From Chiua virens (Eukaryota > Basidiomycota > Agaricomycetes > Boletales > Boletaceae): DNA of 64,000 nt. The translations under genes and the position numbers were made by a program. The stretch spans positions 1,612,001 through 1,676,000 of the forward strand of contig JAHNUO010000003.1 in NCBI GenBank assembly GCA_019787685.1, given 5' to 3'. The notes below the pieces were generated by a model. The model worked only from the letters and a program-made list of their open reading frames with translations, did not search any database and was not told where the DNA came from. This document shows, piece after piece, positions 24,542 through 35,125 of the stretch (its first letter is position 1; each line of letters starts with the position of its first letter).

Positions 24542-24554
24542 AGATCAAGACTAG
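24542..24554 (+). other. Primer-binding site complementary to the element's own RNA start
   Basis: AGATCAAGACTAG lies 2 nt after the 5' LTR. It does not begin TGG as tRNA-primed sites do. It is the exact reverse complement of CTAGTCTTGATCT within each LTR, the arrangement known for self-primed Tf1/sushi-type elements. Confidence 0.75.
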
Positions 24555-24833
24555 CTTCTCCAGCCTGCCACCGCGCAGTAGCTGCCCACCATTGCCGGAC
24601 GACCTCCCGCTTGTCCTCTCCTCAACCCTAGTTGGAGTCTTCGGACGACTAACGCCCCGTCGTCCGACCTATCTGACGACAACCCTGAACCCACTTCGCC
24701 TTCTTCCGAACCCCAGGAGAACGACTTCGACATCAACGTCGAACACTCTGACTCTGAAGACGAAACCCAGCAACTAGCTGAACGTCTTACCACCTCACTC
24801 GACATACCGAGTCTCACCTCCTTCGCGTCCCCA

Positions 24834-25316
24834 ATGACCCCACGAAAGATCAACCCCGGACCCTCGTCTCTCCAAAACCCAAACCCCTCTGTGGTTCTCC
24901 CTTCGGTACCAACCCCAAACCCTACGCCCACCACCTCGTCTAGCAACATGTCTAGCAAGGCAGTCGAGCTTCGCCTCGGAAAACCCTCCACCTTCGACGG
25001 GTCCTACGACCGCGCCGTATCCTGGCTCAATGACGTAGCAACATACCTCTTCGTCAACGACCCGATCTATGACACGGATAACAAGCGTGTCGCCTTTGCC
25101 CTTTCGTTTATGACAGAAGGACCCGCTAAGACTTGGGCCGATACATTCCACGCCAAGGCTATTCCCCTCCGCTCCTTCGGGAGCTGGACCGACTGGCAGA
25201 CGGAGTTCCGAAAGGACTTCGAACACCATGACACTAAGGGCGACGCCATCACCTGGCTCTCCACCACACGGGTGACCCACAACAAGGATGTTCCTTCCTA
25301 TATCTCCTCGTTCCGC
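24834..25316 (+). pseudogene. Gypsy gag, part 1 (capsid region)
   Basis: Frame open from upstream of the ATG at 24834 (acidic leader from about 24660). After a Pro/Ser-rich stretch comes a capsid-like segment: KPSTFDGSYDRAVSWLNDVA, AFALSFMTEGPAKTWAD, WQTEFRKDFEHHD. It stops abruptly after YISSFR, where the gag-only LTR element inserted, and resumes at 29658. An ATG further upstream may be the true start. Confidence 0.85.
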
Positions 25317-25932
25317 TGAAGGTAATATATCCCGGCTGTAGTGCAATACTCAGGGGGATTGAAAGAAATAGAAAAGAGGGTGAAGGAATGCGATTCCGTT
25401 CGACCCAGGGACAACACTGAGTTGGTGAATGACGAATAATGGTTTTTGAGTAGTCCGAGATGAATCCGGGGCGAATCCGGATTAAAACGGATAGAAAAGC
25501 GGACACGGCAGTCTGATCCGGATTGAGAAAATACGAGGAGAGCGAGAGAAAACGAACGTCGACTGAAAACGATGTGAGACAGATGCACACGGGCAAAAGC
25601 TACTGTATTTTGTCAATACAGTGAATTTATAGTCCTCGGGAATACCCTCAGACTTGTCCTAAGTAAGGATAATGATAAAAGAAGAAGGTTTTCGTACGGT
25701 ATAAAGTTTGAGAGGCACCCGAACGTCCCTGCAAGGGCTGCGTGACGTGGTCTAGCCAATGCTAAGTACGAATAAGGAGCATCAAACATAAAATAAAAGA
25801 GTCCAAGGCAAAACGGGTGTGGATACAGCAATCCGGATGAGTTCGCACAAGCAGACAGATCAGGATCGGGATCGGGTGACGACGGGGTGCGGAAACGTGC
25901 TATGCGAGCACAGGGAATACCTATTCCCTACA
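25317..25932 (-). repeat. 3' LTR of the gag-only element
   Basis: 616 bp. On the minus strand it starts TGTAGGGAATAGGTATTCCC (an imperfect palindrome at the very end) and finishes GGGATATATTACCTTCA. Confidence 0.9.
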
Positions 25933-27159
25933 CCCGACGGGGACTTTAGATGCTGACTGTCCCCAGTCAGCCCGATGTGTATGGGGATGCGATCGGTGGT
26001 TCAACGTGACAGTTGCAGATGGCAGCGGATGGGTCCGGATACGCAAGGGTGACGGATACGTCGACAGAGACAATGACAGCGATGAGAGTGATGATAGTAA
26101 TGACAGAGACAATGACAGAGATGACGACAGAGATGATGATGATGACAATGAGAGTGATGGTGGCTGCACAGTGATGATGACCCGAAAACGACAGGAACGA
26201 CAATGACGACTGGTGATAGCGGCACAGTGACGATGATCCGCAAATGACAGGATCGGATAGTGATCGCGACGGTGTGATGCGTGGCTTTTCTGTGTGTCTG
26301 TTGTCTATGGTCTCGCGCATGAAGGCATGATGGATGAAGGATGGCTGTAATCTGCGATGCGAAGTGTGTGTGATGGTTTCGTGTTCATCGCAGTGATAGC
26401 ATCTCTGGTATGCGTCGATCGTCCTGCATGAATTCTGCTTGTCCGCATGTGTCCGGTGTGATCCAATGTGATCCGGTCGGCCGAGTTTGCTATCCGCTGC
26501 TTGCTGTGTGATCCGAATACGAAGAAAAGAACTGTATGGTTGAACGTGAAAGAGATGATAAGAAAGAGAAAAACAAAATGAAACCAATTGGCGAGTGTCC
26601 GACTCGGCTTGTCTTCGTCGTGCGTCTTTCGCGTCTATACCTGCAACGGATGCCCTTTTGTGATACCTAAAAACGTCCGGAAATGATCCGGATACGACCG
26701 GATAAAGTGCGTTGTGCCTATGCGCGTTCGAAGAGCAGAAGTGGTACGTAGCGGATGAGGGCACGAATTCTAGATGGTTGCAATAACGAAGTGGTGAATT
26801 GAGTGGTAGAAGAAATGAAAGGACTATACGATTGTGTGTTGGTTTTTCTATACGGTATTCTTTTCTTTTCTGCGATGGTTTCTTGTTCAATGAGTAATGA
26901 TCGATCACCGGACTAAACCCGGGGTGAGATAGAGATCTGCCGGATGAATACCGGGGACAAAACAGAGATGAAACGGATATCAAAAGAATAATTTCAATGA
27001 CTGAAATTGTGAAAACGCGAAAAGTTGCGTGTAGAAACTGAGGTGGTCTTGTAGACCCCTCCCCCCTGGGTAGGCCATATCTGATGACCTCCCGGTCATC
27101 CGGATAATGCTGTGGAGAAAGGGTAAGGGTGTCTCAATGATAGTAAAAAAAAAAACTAG
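25933..27159. other. 3' internal region of the gag-only element, no gene
   Basis: Open frames here, such as 25967-26983 minus, are Ser/His/Ile-rich translations of simple sequence and resemble no protein. It probably serves as the untranslated 3' part of the element RNA. Confidence 0.45.
26050..26165 (+). repeat. GAC/GATGA-rich simple-sequence tract
   Basis: About 115 bp dominated by GACA, GATGA and GATGATGAT units inside the 3' internal region of the gag-only element. It is purine-rich on the plus strand. Confidence 0.7.
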
Positions 27160-28773
27160 TCAGATTCCCGGGTCGAAGGGAAAATGCGACCGAACCGTGT
27201 CGGCCAGGTCATCAAATAAACCCGATGTGGGCAGAGACAGCTGAAGCATAAACTGAAATGAAAAGACGCATGCATTAGTGTAAAATTGAGAGAGAGGGAA
27301 ACGGATTGGGAGAGCAGCGAAGGGCATGCATAGTTTCGATAACCGGCTCAGAACCGATTGAACCGGTGAGGTATGGGTCCTTGGATATGGCCGTAAACGT
27401 AGAGGTGGCGGCTCGGATGAGATGGGTGGTGGCATGGTTGCGGAAGCGAGGGGTGAGGTCGATAGCAGCGAGGGCGGTTTGTTGAAAAAGAATGAGGGTG
27501 ATGGGTGTGGCTGCAATGTGCGCACTTCATGGGGTATAGGAACTGCGCAGAAGAGTGCATTTAGCTTCGATACCCGGCCAGAAACTGATTGAACCGGCAA
27601 GGTACTACAAATCCTCGGATACAGCTGTAAATGCAGCAACAGCGGTTCGGACATGATAGGTGATGGGACAGCTTTAGGGATGAGAGACTGACTGGGCAAT
27701 GCGGGTGGTGATGGATCCGACATGATCCGAGCTATCCGGATAGATGTTTTCGGTGACGCGGCCGGTGTGCTGCTATCGCAAACGGATGGCGATGATGGTG
27801 GATCCGGTGGTGATAAAACAGTTGTGTCTTCTGGAGGCAAGTGAGGTGGTTGTGCTAAGCCAGGTGGGTGAGAGGGAAGTGAGTGGGATGAGAGTATGCG
27901 CCCGGTTGACCGTTTTGTCATAGCCGAAAACGTCGATCTGCTGAGCTGCAATCCGGTACTATGCGATGGATGGGTGAGTGGTGGCGTGAGGTTTGTTGAT
28001 GGCGACTTCATAGTCATCTGAGGTGACAGAGGTGGCAAGGTTGGTGTGGTCGATGGTGAGAGCGATGGGGTGGGCAAGTCAGGTTGTGACGTATCTGAAG
28101 AGGGCAAAGGTGGTTGGATTGGTTGTGGTGATGGATCCGAGGGCATCCGGATTGATGTATGCACGAGTACATCCGGTGGCAGAGAGATTGTGCCTGAGGA
28201 GGGTGAGCGTAGTGGGTGAGATGTGTTGGGGCAATCCGGTTCATCTTGCTCCTGTGTTTCGGCATGCAGTACCACAAATTTGACAGCTGTGAGAGGCGGA
28301 TCAGCACAGACGGGTTCAATTGAGACGTTACCGGATTGCTCAGGATTGCATTCTACTATCCTTGAATAGACCTGGATGGAATCACTTCGCGGCGTGTGAT
28401 CTGCTAGATTCGACAAGGTGGACGCTGAGGCAAGGATGGGGTCGGTGGTGATGTCGATGGATGGTTCTGGAACGTAAAGTGGGTAGTCGTCGTCGTATGA
28501 TGAGTACCAGTGCTGGACATCCGCTACGAACGTTGACCAATCCGGCTGCACTGCGAGTACTTGCTGCGATGTCCGCCATAGCTCGGTGTCTTCTGGGTAG
28601 GCATACCAGATGGCTGTATTAATCTTCTGTGCGTCCGTGAGTCCAATGCTTGTAGCTAACTGATCAACGTATTTCAAAAAGGCAGGTAACTGTGATGGAA
28701 TGGTCGCATCGAAACGTGGGGCACTAGGGGCAGTCCGGAAGGGCAGCTGTAGGAGATATCCGGGTGATGGCAT
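27160..28773 (-). CDS. Gag-like protein of the non-autonomous LTR element
   Basis: 537 residues, uninterrupted. The N-terminal 110 residues look like a retroelement capsid: FDATIPSQLPAFLKYVDQLA, IGLTDAQKINTAIWYAYPED, then TFVADVQHWYSSYDDDYP. The rest is a long Ser/Pro/Thr-rich disordered region without a zinc knuckle or protease motif. It likely forms particles that are reverse-transcribed by a partner element; this is inference from structure. It is intact despite visible decay of neighbours, so the insertion is young or the ORF lucky. The ATG at 28773 lies about 270 bp inside the 5' LTR end. Confidence 0.6.
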   Translation of the reverse strand: MPSPGYLLQLPFRTAPSAPRFDATIPSQLPAFLKYVDQLATSIGLTDAQKINTAIWYAYPEDTELWRTSQQVLAVQPDWSTFVADVQHWYSSYDDDYPLYVPEPSIDITTDPILASASTLSNLADHTPRSDSIQVYSRIVECNPEQSGNVSIEPVCADPPLTAVKFVVLHAETQEQDEPDCPNTSHPLRSPSSGTISLPPDVLVHTSIRMPSDPSPQPIQPPLPSSDTSQPDLPTPSLSPSTTPTLPPLSPQMTMKSPSTNLTPPLTHPSHSTGLQLSRSTFSAMTKRSTGRILSSHSLPSHPPGLAQPPHLPPEDTTVLSPPDPPSSPSVCDSSTPAASPKTSIRIARIMSDPSPPALPSQSLIPKAVPSPIMSEPLLLHLQLYPRICSTLPVQSVSGRVSKLNALFCAVPIPHEVRTLQPHPSPSFFFNKPPSLLSTSPLASATMPPPISSEPPPLRLRPYPRTHTSPVQSVLSRLSKLCMPFAALPIRFPLSQFYTNACVFSFQFMLQLSLPTSGLFDDLADTVRSHFPFDPGI

Positions 28774-29041
28774 AGTAACGATTCGGATGGTGGCGCAGGT
28801 CGCCGTGTGCCGTGACAGGTGTGTCGTCTGACTTGTCTGACGTCACTTAGAGTTCTGCGGCGGCGTAAGGGTAGTGGTGCAGGGTTCGATAGGGGCGATG
28901 ATGCTATGCAAGGAGGTGTTAACCGAGGCAAAAATTTTCTGAGAGTGAAGCGAAGGTGTGTCGTGAGTGAGGTGAATAATGAGTGGATGGGTTGTTGTTG
29001 TCTGTACCAACTTCTGGAAGTCCCTCGCGGTGGGCTCCAGT

Positions 29042-29657
29042 TGAAGGTAATATATCCCGGCTGTAGTGCAATACTCAGGGGGATTGAAAGAAATAGAAAA
29101 GAGGGTGAAGGAATGCGATTCCGTTCGACCCAGGGACAACACTGAGTTGGTGAACGACGAATAATGGTTTTTGAGTAGTCCGAGATGAATCTGGGGCGAA
29201 TCCGGATTAAAACGGATAGAAAAGCGGACGCGGCAGTCCAATCCGGATTGAGAAAATACGAGGAGAGCGAGAGAAAACGAACGTCGACTGAAAACGATGT
29301 GAGACAGATGCACACGGGCAAAAGCTACTGTATTTTGTCAATACAGTGAATTTATAGTCCTCGGGAATACCCTCAGACTTGTCCTAAGTAAGGATAATGA
29401 TAAAAGAAGAAGGTTTTCGTACAGTATAAAGTTTGAGAGGCACCCGAACGTCCCTGCAAGGGCTGCGTGACGTGGTCTAGCCAATGCTAAGTACGAATAA
29501 GGAGCATCAAACATAAAATAAAAGAGTCCAAGGCAAAACGGGTGTGGATACAGCAATCCGGATGAGTTCACACAAGCAGACAGATCAGGATCGGGATCGG
29601 GTGACGACGGGGTGTGGAAACGTGCTATGCGAGCACAGGGAATACCTATTCCCTACA
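29042..29657 (-). repeat. 5' LTR of the gag-only element
   Basis: 616 bp, same length as its partner at 25317-25932. Related to the solo LTR at 29970-30582. Confidence 0.9.
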
Positions 29658-29969
29658 CCGCAATAAGGTTGCCACCGCCACCCTCACCGGATCGGACTCA
29701 GTTCTGATCAACTTCTTCGCCGCCGGCCTTCCCCCTTCGCTTATGCGCAGGATCCAGGGAATGGACACCGTCCCCACCACCATCGATAAATGGTACTCCC
29801 AGGCCATTCACTTCAAGACACAATGGGAACGCGCAGACGAGATCACTCGTCGCAACAAGAAACCTGCCGCCGCTGTCGTCTTCCACGACTCCCCCGTTCC
29901 GTCCCGCAAAAAGGAACGAGACCCTGATGCTATGGACGTGGACTCTATCCACGTCAACAAGATGACCGA
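29658..29969 (+). pseudogene. Gypsy gag, part 2
   Basis: Continues the capsid frame after the inserted element: KVATATLTGSDSVLINFFAA, GLPPSLMRRIQGMDTVPTTI, WYSQAIHFKTQWERADE, then the acidic HVNKMT spacer. The frame ends where the solo LTR inserted at 29970. Confidence 0.85.
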
Positions 29970-30582
29970 TGTAGGGAATAGGTATTCCCTGTGCTCGCAT
30001 AGCACGTTTCCGCACCCTGTCGTCACCCGATCCCAATCCTGATCTGTCTGCTTGTGCGAACTCATCCGGATTGCTGTATCCACGCCCGATTTGCCTCGGA
30101 CTCTTTTATTTTATTTTTGATGCTCCTTATTCGTACTTAGCATTGGCTAGACCATGTCATGCAGCCCTTGCAGGGACGTTCGGGTGCCTCTCGAACTTTA
30201 TACCGTATGAAAACCTTCTTTTTATTATTATCCTTACTTAGGATGAGTCTGAGGGTATTCCCGAGGACTATAAATTCACTGTATTGACAAAATACAGTAG
30301 CTTTTGCCTGTGCGCATCTGTCTCACATCGTTTTCGGTCGACGTTTGTTTTCTCTCGCTCTCCTCGTATTTTCTCAATCTGGATTGGACTGCCGCGTCCG
30401 CTTTTCTATCCGTTTTAATCCGGATTCGCCCCGGATTCATCTCGGACTACTCAAAAACCATTATTCGTCGTTCACCAACTCAGTGTTGTCCCTGGGTCGA
30501 ACGGAATCACATTCCTTCACCCTCTTTCTATTCCTTTCAATCCCCCTGAGTATTGCTCTACAGCCGGGATATATTACCTTCA
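29970..30582 (+). mobile_element. Solo LTR of the gag-only family
   Basis: 613 bp, TGTAGGG...CTTCA, flanked by CCGA (29966-29969, 30583-30586), again a 4-bp duplication. It is in the opposite orientation to the 4.3-kb element nearby, so it is an independent insertion later reduced by LTR recombination. Confidence 0.9.
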
Positions 30583-30837
30583 CCGATGCAGAGCGAAAGC
30601 AATGCATCGACAAGAACCTCTGCTTCCGGTGCCGCCAACCCGGCCATCGCACCTCTTCTTGCCCGGTCTTTATGACCGACTCCGCTCGTTCCACTCCCGC
30701 ACCTAACAAGAAGGTCCAGAAAGCCGAACCCAAAGCCGAACCTGTCCCTGCATTAAGGGACATAGAAGACGATGACGACGACTCTATGAGCGTCAACAAA
30801 GTCAACTCGAATGCCCCCGAACCCATCACGGGTTTTT
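30583..30837 (+). pseudogene. Gypsy gag, part 3 (nucleocapsid zinc knuckle)
   Basis: Contains CFRCRQPGHRTSSC, a perfect CX2CX4HX4C knuckle, after a basic segment. The frame ends at TAA right after a five-T run. One extra T would keep it open toward the protease frame at 32479, so a one-base loss in the run (mutation or consensus error) likely broke an originally continuous gag-pol frame. Confidence 0.85.
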
Positions 30838-30889
30838 AAGGCAGAAGACCGATTCGACGCCGGTATCTTCCCATTCTCGTACCCATGTA

Positions 30890-32476
30890 CAGTGGCTCAA
30901 ACAACTGTCCCAATGTTTGGATGTTTTTCACTAAACACAATGAAACACAGTAACCACTAAATCTTACCCAAACCTGTGGGAATATGAACTATAGTACCTA
31001 CTCCTGGCTTTCTATTGGCCCAAGGGTCAAAGGATTTGAATAGGATTTGATGAAATGGCAATCATTTCAAAATGATCACTCATTGGGACAGTTCTTTGAC
31101 TTTAAGTTTGGATTACACATATTAGACCCTAACATATTGGAAAGTACTTACATACATTTGATAATGGTTCTATTATGTTATATTTATGTAACTATCATCA
31201 GCTGGCACCATATAAATCCCACCATTTCATAGTAACTTTCCTATCATCATTATGAAACCTATCTCCAGCTCTTAAGGGACAATACTGCCTCCTTTCCTTT
31301 TCTTAAGCTTTCTTCAAGGAAAATAACCTCTAAAACTGGTCTGGGCAAGTCTACAGTGTCTAGGGTCCTTCAGGAAATCCAGCTAGACAAGATTAAACAT
31401 CTTGGTGGTCACCCTTCAAAGTTTTCATTTACCAGCAAAAGGGCTATTGTACTATAGATCATTACTGGCAAGGCCAAAAATGCTGTTCAGCTCACTATAC
31501 TTATCAATACCATTATTGATACTCCTCTCTACCTCAGACAGTCAGAAATACCCTCAAGGAAGCCTCTTTGAAAGCTATGGTAGAGAACAAAAACCTCTTC
31601 TCTTCAAGAGTCACAAGAAAGGATGGTTGGTCTATGCTTTCAAATACTAGCATTGGGGTGTTGAGGGTGGGAAAAGGGTTGTATAGTTAAATGAGACTAA
31701 AGTCAATAGGATTGGGTCATATAAACAGGAGTATGTGTGGAAAAAGGCAGGAGAGTAGTTGATTACTATAGATATAGTCAAGCATAGAGGAGGCTATGGG
31801 CCTATATAGGATGGAATGGAGTGGGAGTTTAGAGTGAGATGTACAGAAGGATGGGTGCTGAGCAGTATGTGACAATTTGACAGCAAGGGTTGCTGGAAAA
31901 CATTGAAGAATTTTAAATTTCAGAAGGTGATATCATTTTGCAATAAGATAATGATCCTGAACATACCTCTAAAAGAGTTCAGACCTGGGTCAAAGATCAA
32001 GAGATTGGATCTTTAGATTGGCCTGCACAGTCTCTAGACCTTACTTCCTTTGAACATACCTGAAATCATCTCAAAAAATGACTTTCAGCTTATAAAGGTG
32101 CCCCTAAAGGAGTTTATCATTTATAGGAGAGGTTAGTAGAGGAGTGGGGGAATATGTGTGCAGAATAGCATCAGAAATGGATTAAAAGCATGCATAGAAG
32201 GCTTTAAGCAGTTATCAAGACCAAAGGAGGTCATACCAAATATTAAATACTTACATTTATATAAAGTCAAAAAACTGTCCCAATGAGTGATCATTTTGAA
32301 ATGATTGCCATTTCATCAAATCCTATTCAAATCCTTTGACCCTTGGGCCAATAGAAAGCCAGGAGTAGGTACTATATTTCATATTCCCACAGGTTTGGGT
32401 AAGGTTTAGTGGTTACCGCGTTTTATTGCATTTAGTGAAAAACATCCAAACATTGGGACAGTTGTTTGAGCCACTG
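30890..32476 (+). mobile_element. Tc1/mariner (DD34E) transposon, heavily decayed
   Basis: 1,587 bp between TA dinucleotides (30888-30889, 32477-32478), with TIRs of about 215 bp starting CAGTGGCTCAAAC. Each TIR has ACTGTCCCAATG at its outer end and the same motif inverted at its inner end. The interior translates, across stops, to a Tc1-type transposase: DNDPEHTSKRVQTWVKDQE, then LDWPAQSLDLTSFEHT, with 34 residues between the catalytic Asp and Glu. Near 32080-32230 come further conserved blocks. Many TAG/TGA stops replace expected Trp, Arg or Gln codons, and the element is notably AT-rich, both consistent with C-to-T decay. Confidence 0.88.
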
Positions 32477-32478
32477 TA

Positions 32479-34731
32479 CTAGTAGCTGAGTTAGCATGTC
32501 AATCGATGCAGATCCCAATTAGACTGAATGCTACCACTACCTCGAAAGACGTCAACACCCGCGCTCTCATTGACTCCGGAGCCGGGATAAACTGTATCAA
32601 CTGGCACTTTGTCCAGAAGAACAAGCTTCCTAAGGAGCACCTTCCGAAACCCATTCCGGTTCGGAACGTGGACTCCACCTCGAACAAGAACGGTGACATC
32701 AAATTCACCACCACCCTCCGGATTGCTCTTGGCGGAGTACTCCAACATGTCAAGTTCCACATCATCCATTGTGGTTCAGAGAACGTTATCCTTGGCCTCC
32801 CGTGGCTCAAGGCAACCAATCCCACCATCGACTGGGTCGCCAAAACCATCTCCATCACCGCTCCCGAACCCGACTTCCCCCCTATCACTCACGACAAACT
32901 GCACCACTCCGCCAAACTCGCTCACCCGCCACCGGTCATCCCGACCCGCCACATCGATGTCGATCCCATCTGGGACGGCAAAATCTTTGACTACCTCGGC
33001 ACCGAAACTGGGCATCGTTTCACGACCCAATCCGTGCAACACTCCGTGAACCGCGTCATGCGCGCGGGTCAACGCTTCGTTCGGGCCACACTACCGGAGA
33101 AGCTCACCAATGCTACCGCCCTTGCGGCTGTGGCTACCAAAGCCAAGGTCACTCTTCCTTCGGAGTACTCGGAATTCGAATCCGTATTCGCAAAGGAGCC
33201 CTCTACACAAATGCCCCCCTCCAGGTCCTGCGATCACGAGATCCACCTGAAGGACACCTTCCAACCCAAAGTCGGGAAGGTCTACCCCTTGTCTCCTGAC
33301 GAGCACAAGGCCACCGACGACTTCATCGACGAACACCTCGCCTCTGGGAAAATCCGCCCTTCGAACTCCCCCCAGGCCTCCCCGTTCTTCTTTGTCAAGA
33401 AAAAGGATGGCAAACTCCGCCCTTGCCAAGATTACCGCGACGTCAACGAACACACCGTCCGTGACACCTACCCCCTTCCCCTCATCTCCGATCTTGTCGA
33501 TAAGCTGAAGGACGCCAAGCTGTTTACCAAGTTTGACGTCCGATGGGGCTACAACAACATCCATATCAAAGACGGACACCAATGGAAAGCCGTGTTCATC
33601 ACACACCGTGGCCTCTTCAAACCTACGGTCATGTTCTTCGGACTGACAAACTTCCCCGCGACGTTCCAGCGTTTCATGAACGAGTCTTTCCGTGATATGA
33701 TTGCCGAAGGATGGCTTGTCATCTACATGGACGACCTCCTCATCTTCTCCGAAGATGACGCTACGCACACGGAACACACCAAACGTGTTCTTGCCCGAAT
33801 GAAGGAACTTGACCTTCACCTCAAGCTCGAGAAATGTCACTTCGCCACCACCGAAGTCGAATATCTCGGCATGATCGCCCGCCCCGGAAAACTCGCCATG
33901 GACCCTGTCAAGGTCGCTGGCATTGCTGATTGGCCCACACCAACCAAGCTCAAGGATGTCCGATCATTCATGGGCTTCGCCAACTTCTATCGCCGGTTTA
34001 TTCCGGATTACTCCACCATCGCTCGCCCCCTCGTCGATCTTACCAAGAAAGACGTACCTTGGACCTGGGGCATTCCCCAGATCACCGCCTTCGAACGCCT
34101 TAAGAAGGCCTTCACCTCCAATCCGATTCTTCATTTCCCAGATACCTCTCAACCCTTCGCTATCGCCACCAATACTTCCAAATTCGCATCAGGTGGCGTC
34201 CTCCTCCAGACCAACTCAAACGGCGACTGGAAACCGTGCTCCTACCTTTCCCAGTCTTTTAACGCTGCGGAAAGGAACTATGATATCTATGACCGTGAGC
34301 TCCTCGCCGTCATTAGATCCCTTAAAGCCTGGCGCCACTACCTCCATGGTAGCGCTACTCCTGTGACCGTCTTCTCGGATCACAAAAACCTTACCTACTT
34401 CCGCCAACCCCAAAACCTCAACCGTCGTCAAGCCTGCTGGCTTCTCGACCTCGCCGACTTCGACCTCGCATTCTCCCACGTGCCAGGCAAGCTCCTCGAT
34501 GGTCCGGACGCACTCTCCCGTCGTCCCGATCATATCACCACGGACTCAGATAATGAAGATGTCACGCTCCTCCCAGATGACATCTTTGTCAACCTCGTCA
34601 CCACTGACCTCCAAGACCTGATCTCCCGCTCCTCAGCTGCGGATCCGCTTGTCCTGGATACCCTCAACGCTATGGATGGTGGTCTCTGTTACGATACCAA
34701 CTTTTCCTCACTTCTCAACCTCAACATTTGA
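32479..34731 (+). pseudogene. Gypsy pol, part 1: protease, reverse transcriptase, RNase H
   Basis: Open for 741 codons from the ATG at 32506. Protease motif RALIDSGAGINC; RT blocks FVKKKDGKLRPCQDYRDVN and VIYMDDLLIFS (catalytic YMDD present); then RNase H with YDRELLAV and VFSDHKNL. The first RNase H catalytic Asp, in the usual TDAS context, reads TNTS here (near 34170), which should inactivate it. The frame runs off at 34731 into inserted DNA and resumes near 35126. Confidence 0.93.
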
Positions 34732-35125
34732 TCGATTCTAAACATAAAACACCTCATGTCAAGGCTGTCCAAAGAATCATATCCGATTGGCTGCCACAAT
34801 AACACAGCATCCATCAACACATGCCTCTTATCTTTTCATCTCCCTTATCACTGACTCATCATCGGCAGTGCAAGGCTATATCTCTTATCTATGACTCATA
34901 TCGATTCACACCTTATCATCCAATAGGATATATTATGCTTATCTACGTAGTTCATACTCAGATTAGAACTCCGAAATCCATGTAGTATATAAACCCCATG
35001 AATAACAGCCAGAGAGCTCTAACAAAGTTCTCTTGGAGTTTTCGCCTCTTCACTGGACTGAACCCCCTCTTCACTACACCACAACAACTTTAACAGTCTA
35101 GGTTGTTCTAGGTTGTTTCAGTCTC
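34732..35125 (+). mobile_element. Insertion in pol, probably a solo LTR (ends unresolved)
   Basis: About 390 bp foreign to the pol frame, AT-rich, with a TATA-like TATATAAACC near 34987 and pyrimidine-rich sequence downstream, an LTR-like layout. It begins near TGATCGATTC and ends near TTAACA or GTTGTTTCA. No clean target duplication was found, so boundaries are approximate. Confidence 0.5.

Larger units (their letters stand above)
25317..29657 (-). mobile_element. Gag-only (non-autonomous) LTR retroelement
   Basis: 4,341 bp between two 616-bp LTRs, flanked by CCGC on both sides (25313-25316, 29658-29661), a 4-bp duplication. Transcription runs leftward. The only long ORF is 27160-28773; no protease, RT, RNase H or integrase signature occurs in the 3.1 kb between LTRs. 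On the minus strand the 5' LTR is followed after 2 nt by TGGAGCCCACCGCGAGGG, a TGG-initial candidate tRNA primer site. It therefore depends on an autonomous partner. The LTRs differ at 8 of 616 positions, all at CpG sites. Confidence 0.85.

Noticed and set aside
25967..26983. 338-codon minus-strand frame in the gag-only element
   Set aside because: It translates simple-sequence repeats (Ser/Ile/Val/His runs) and has no protein-like pattern. It is a by-product of the GA-rich tract.
29970..30582. Third LTR belonging to the 4.3-kb element
   Set aside because: Opposite orientation, its own CCGA duplication and a position in gag away from the element show an independent solo LTR.
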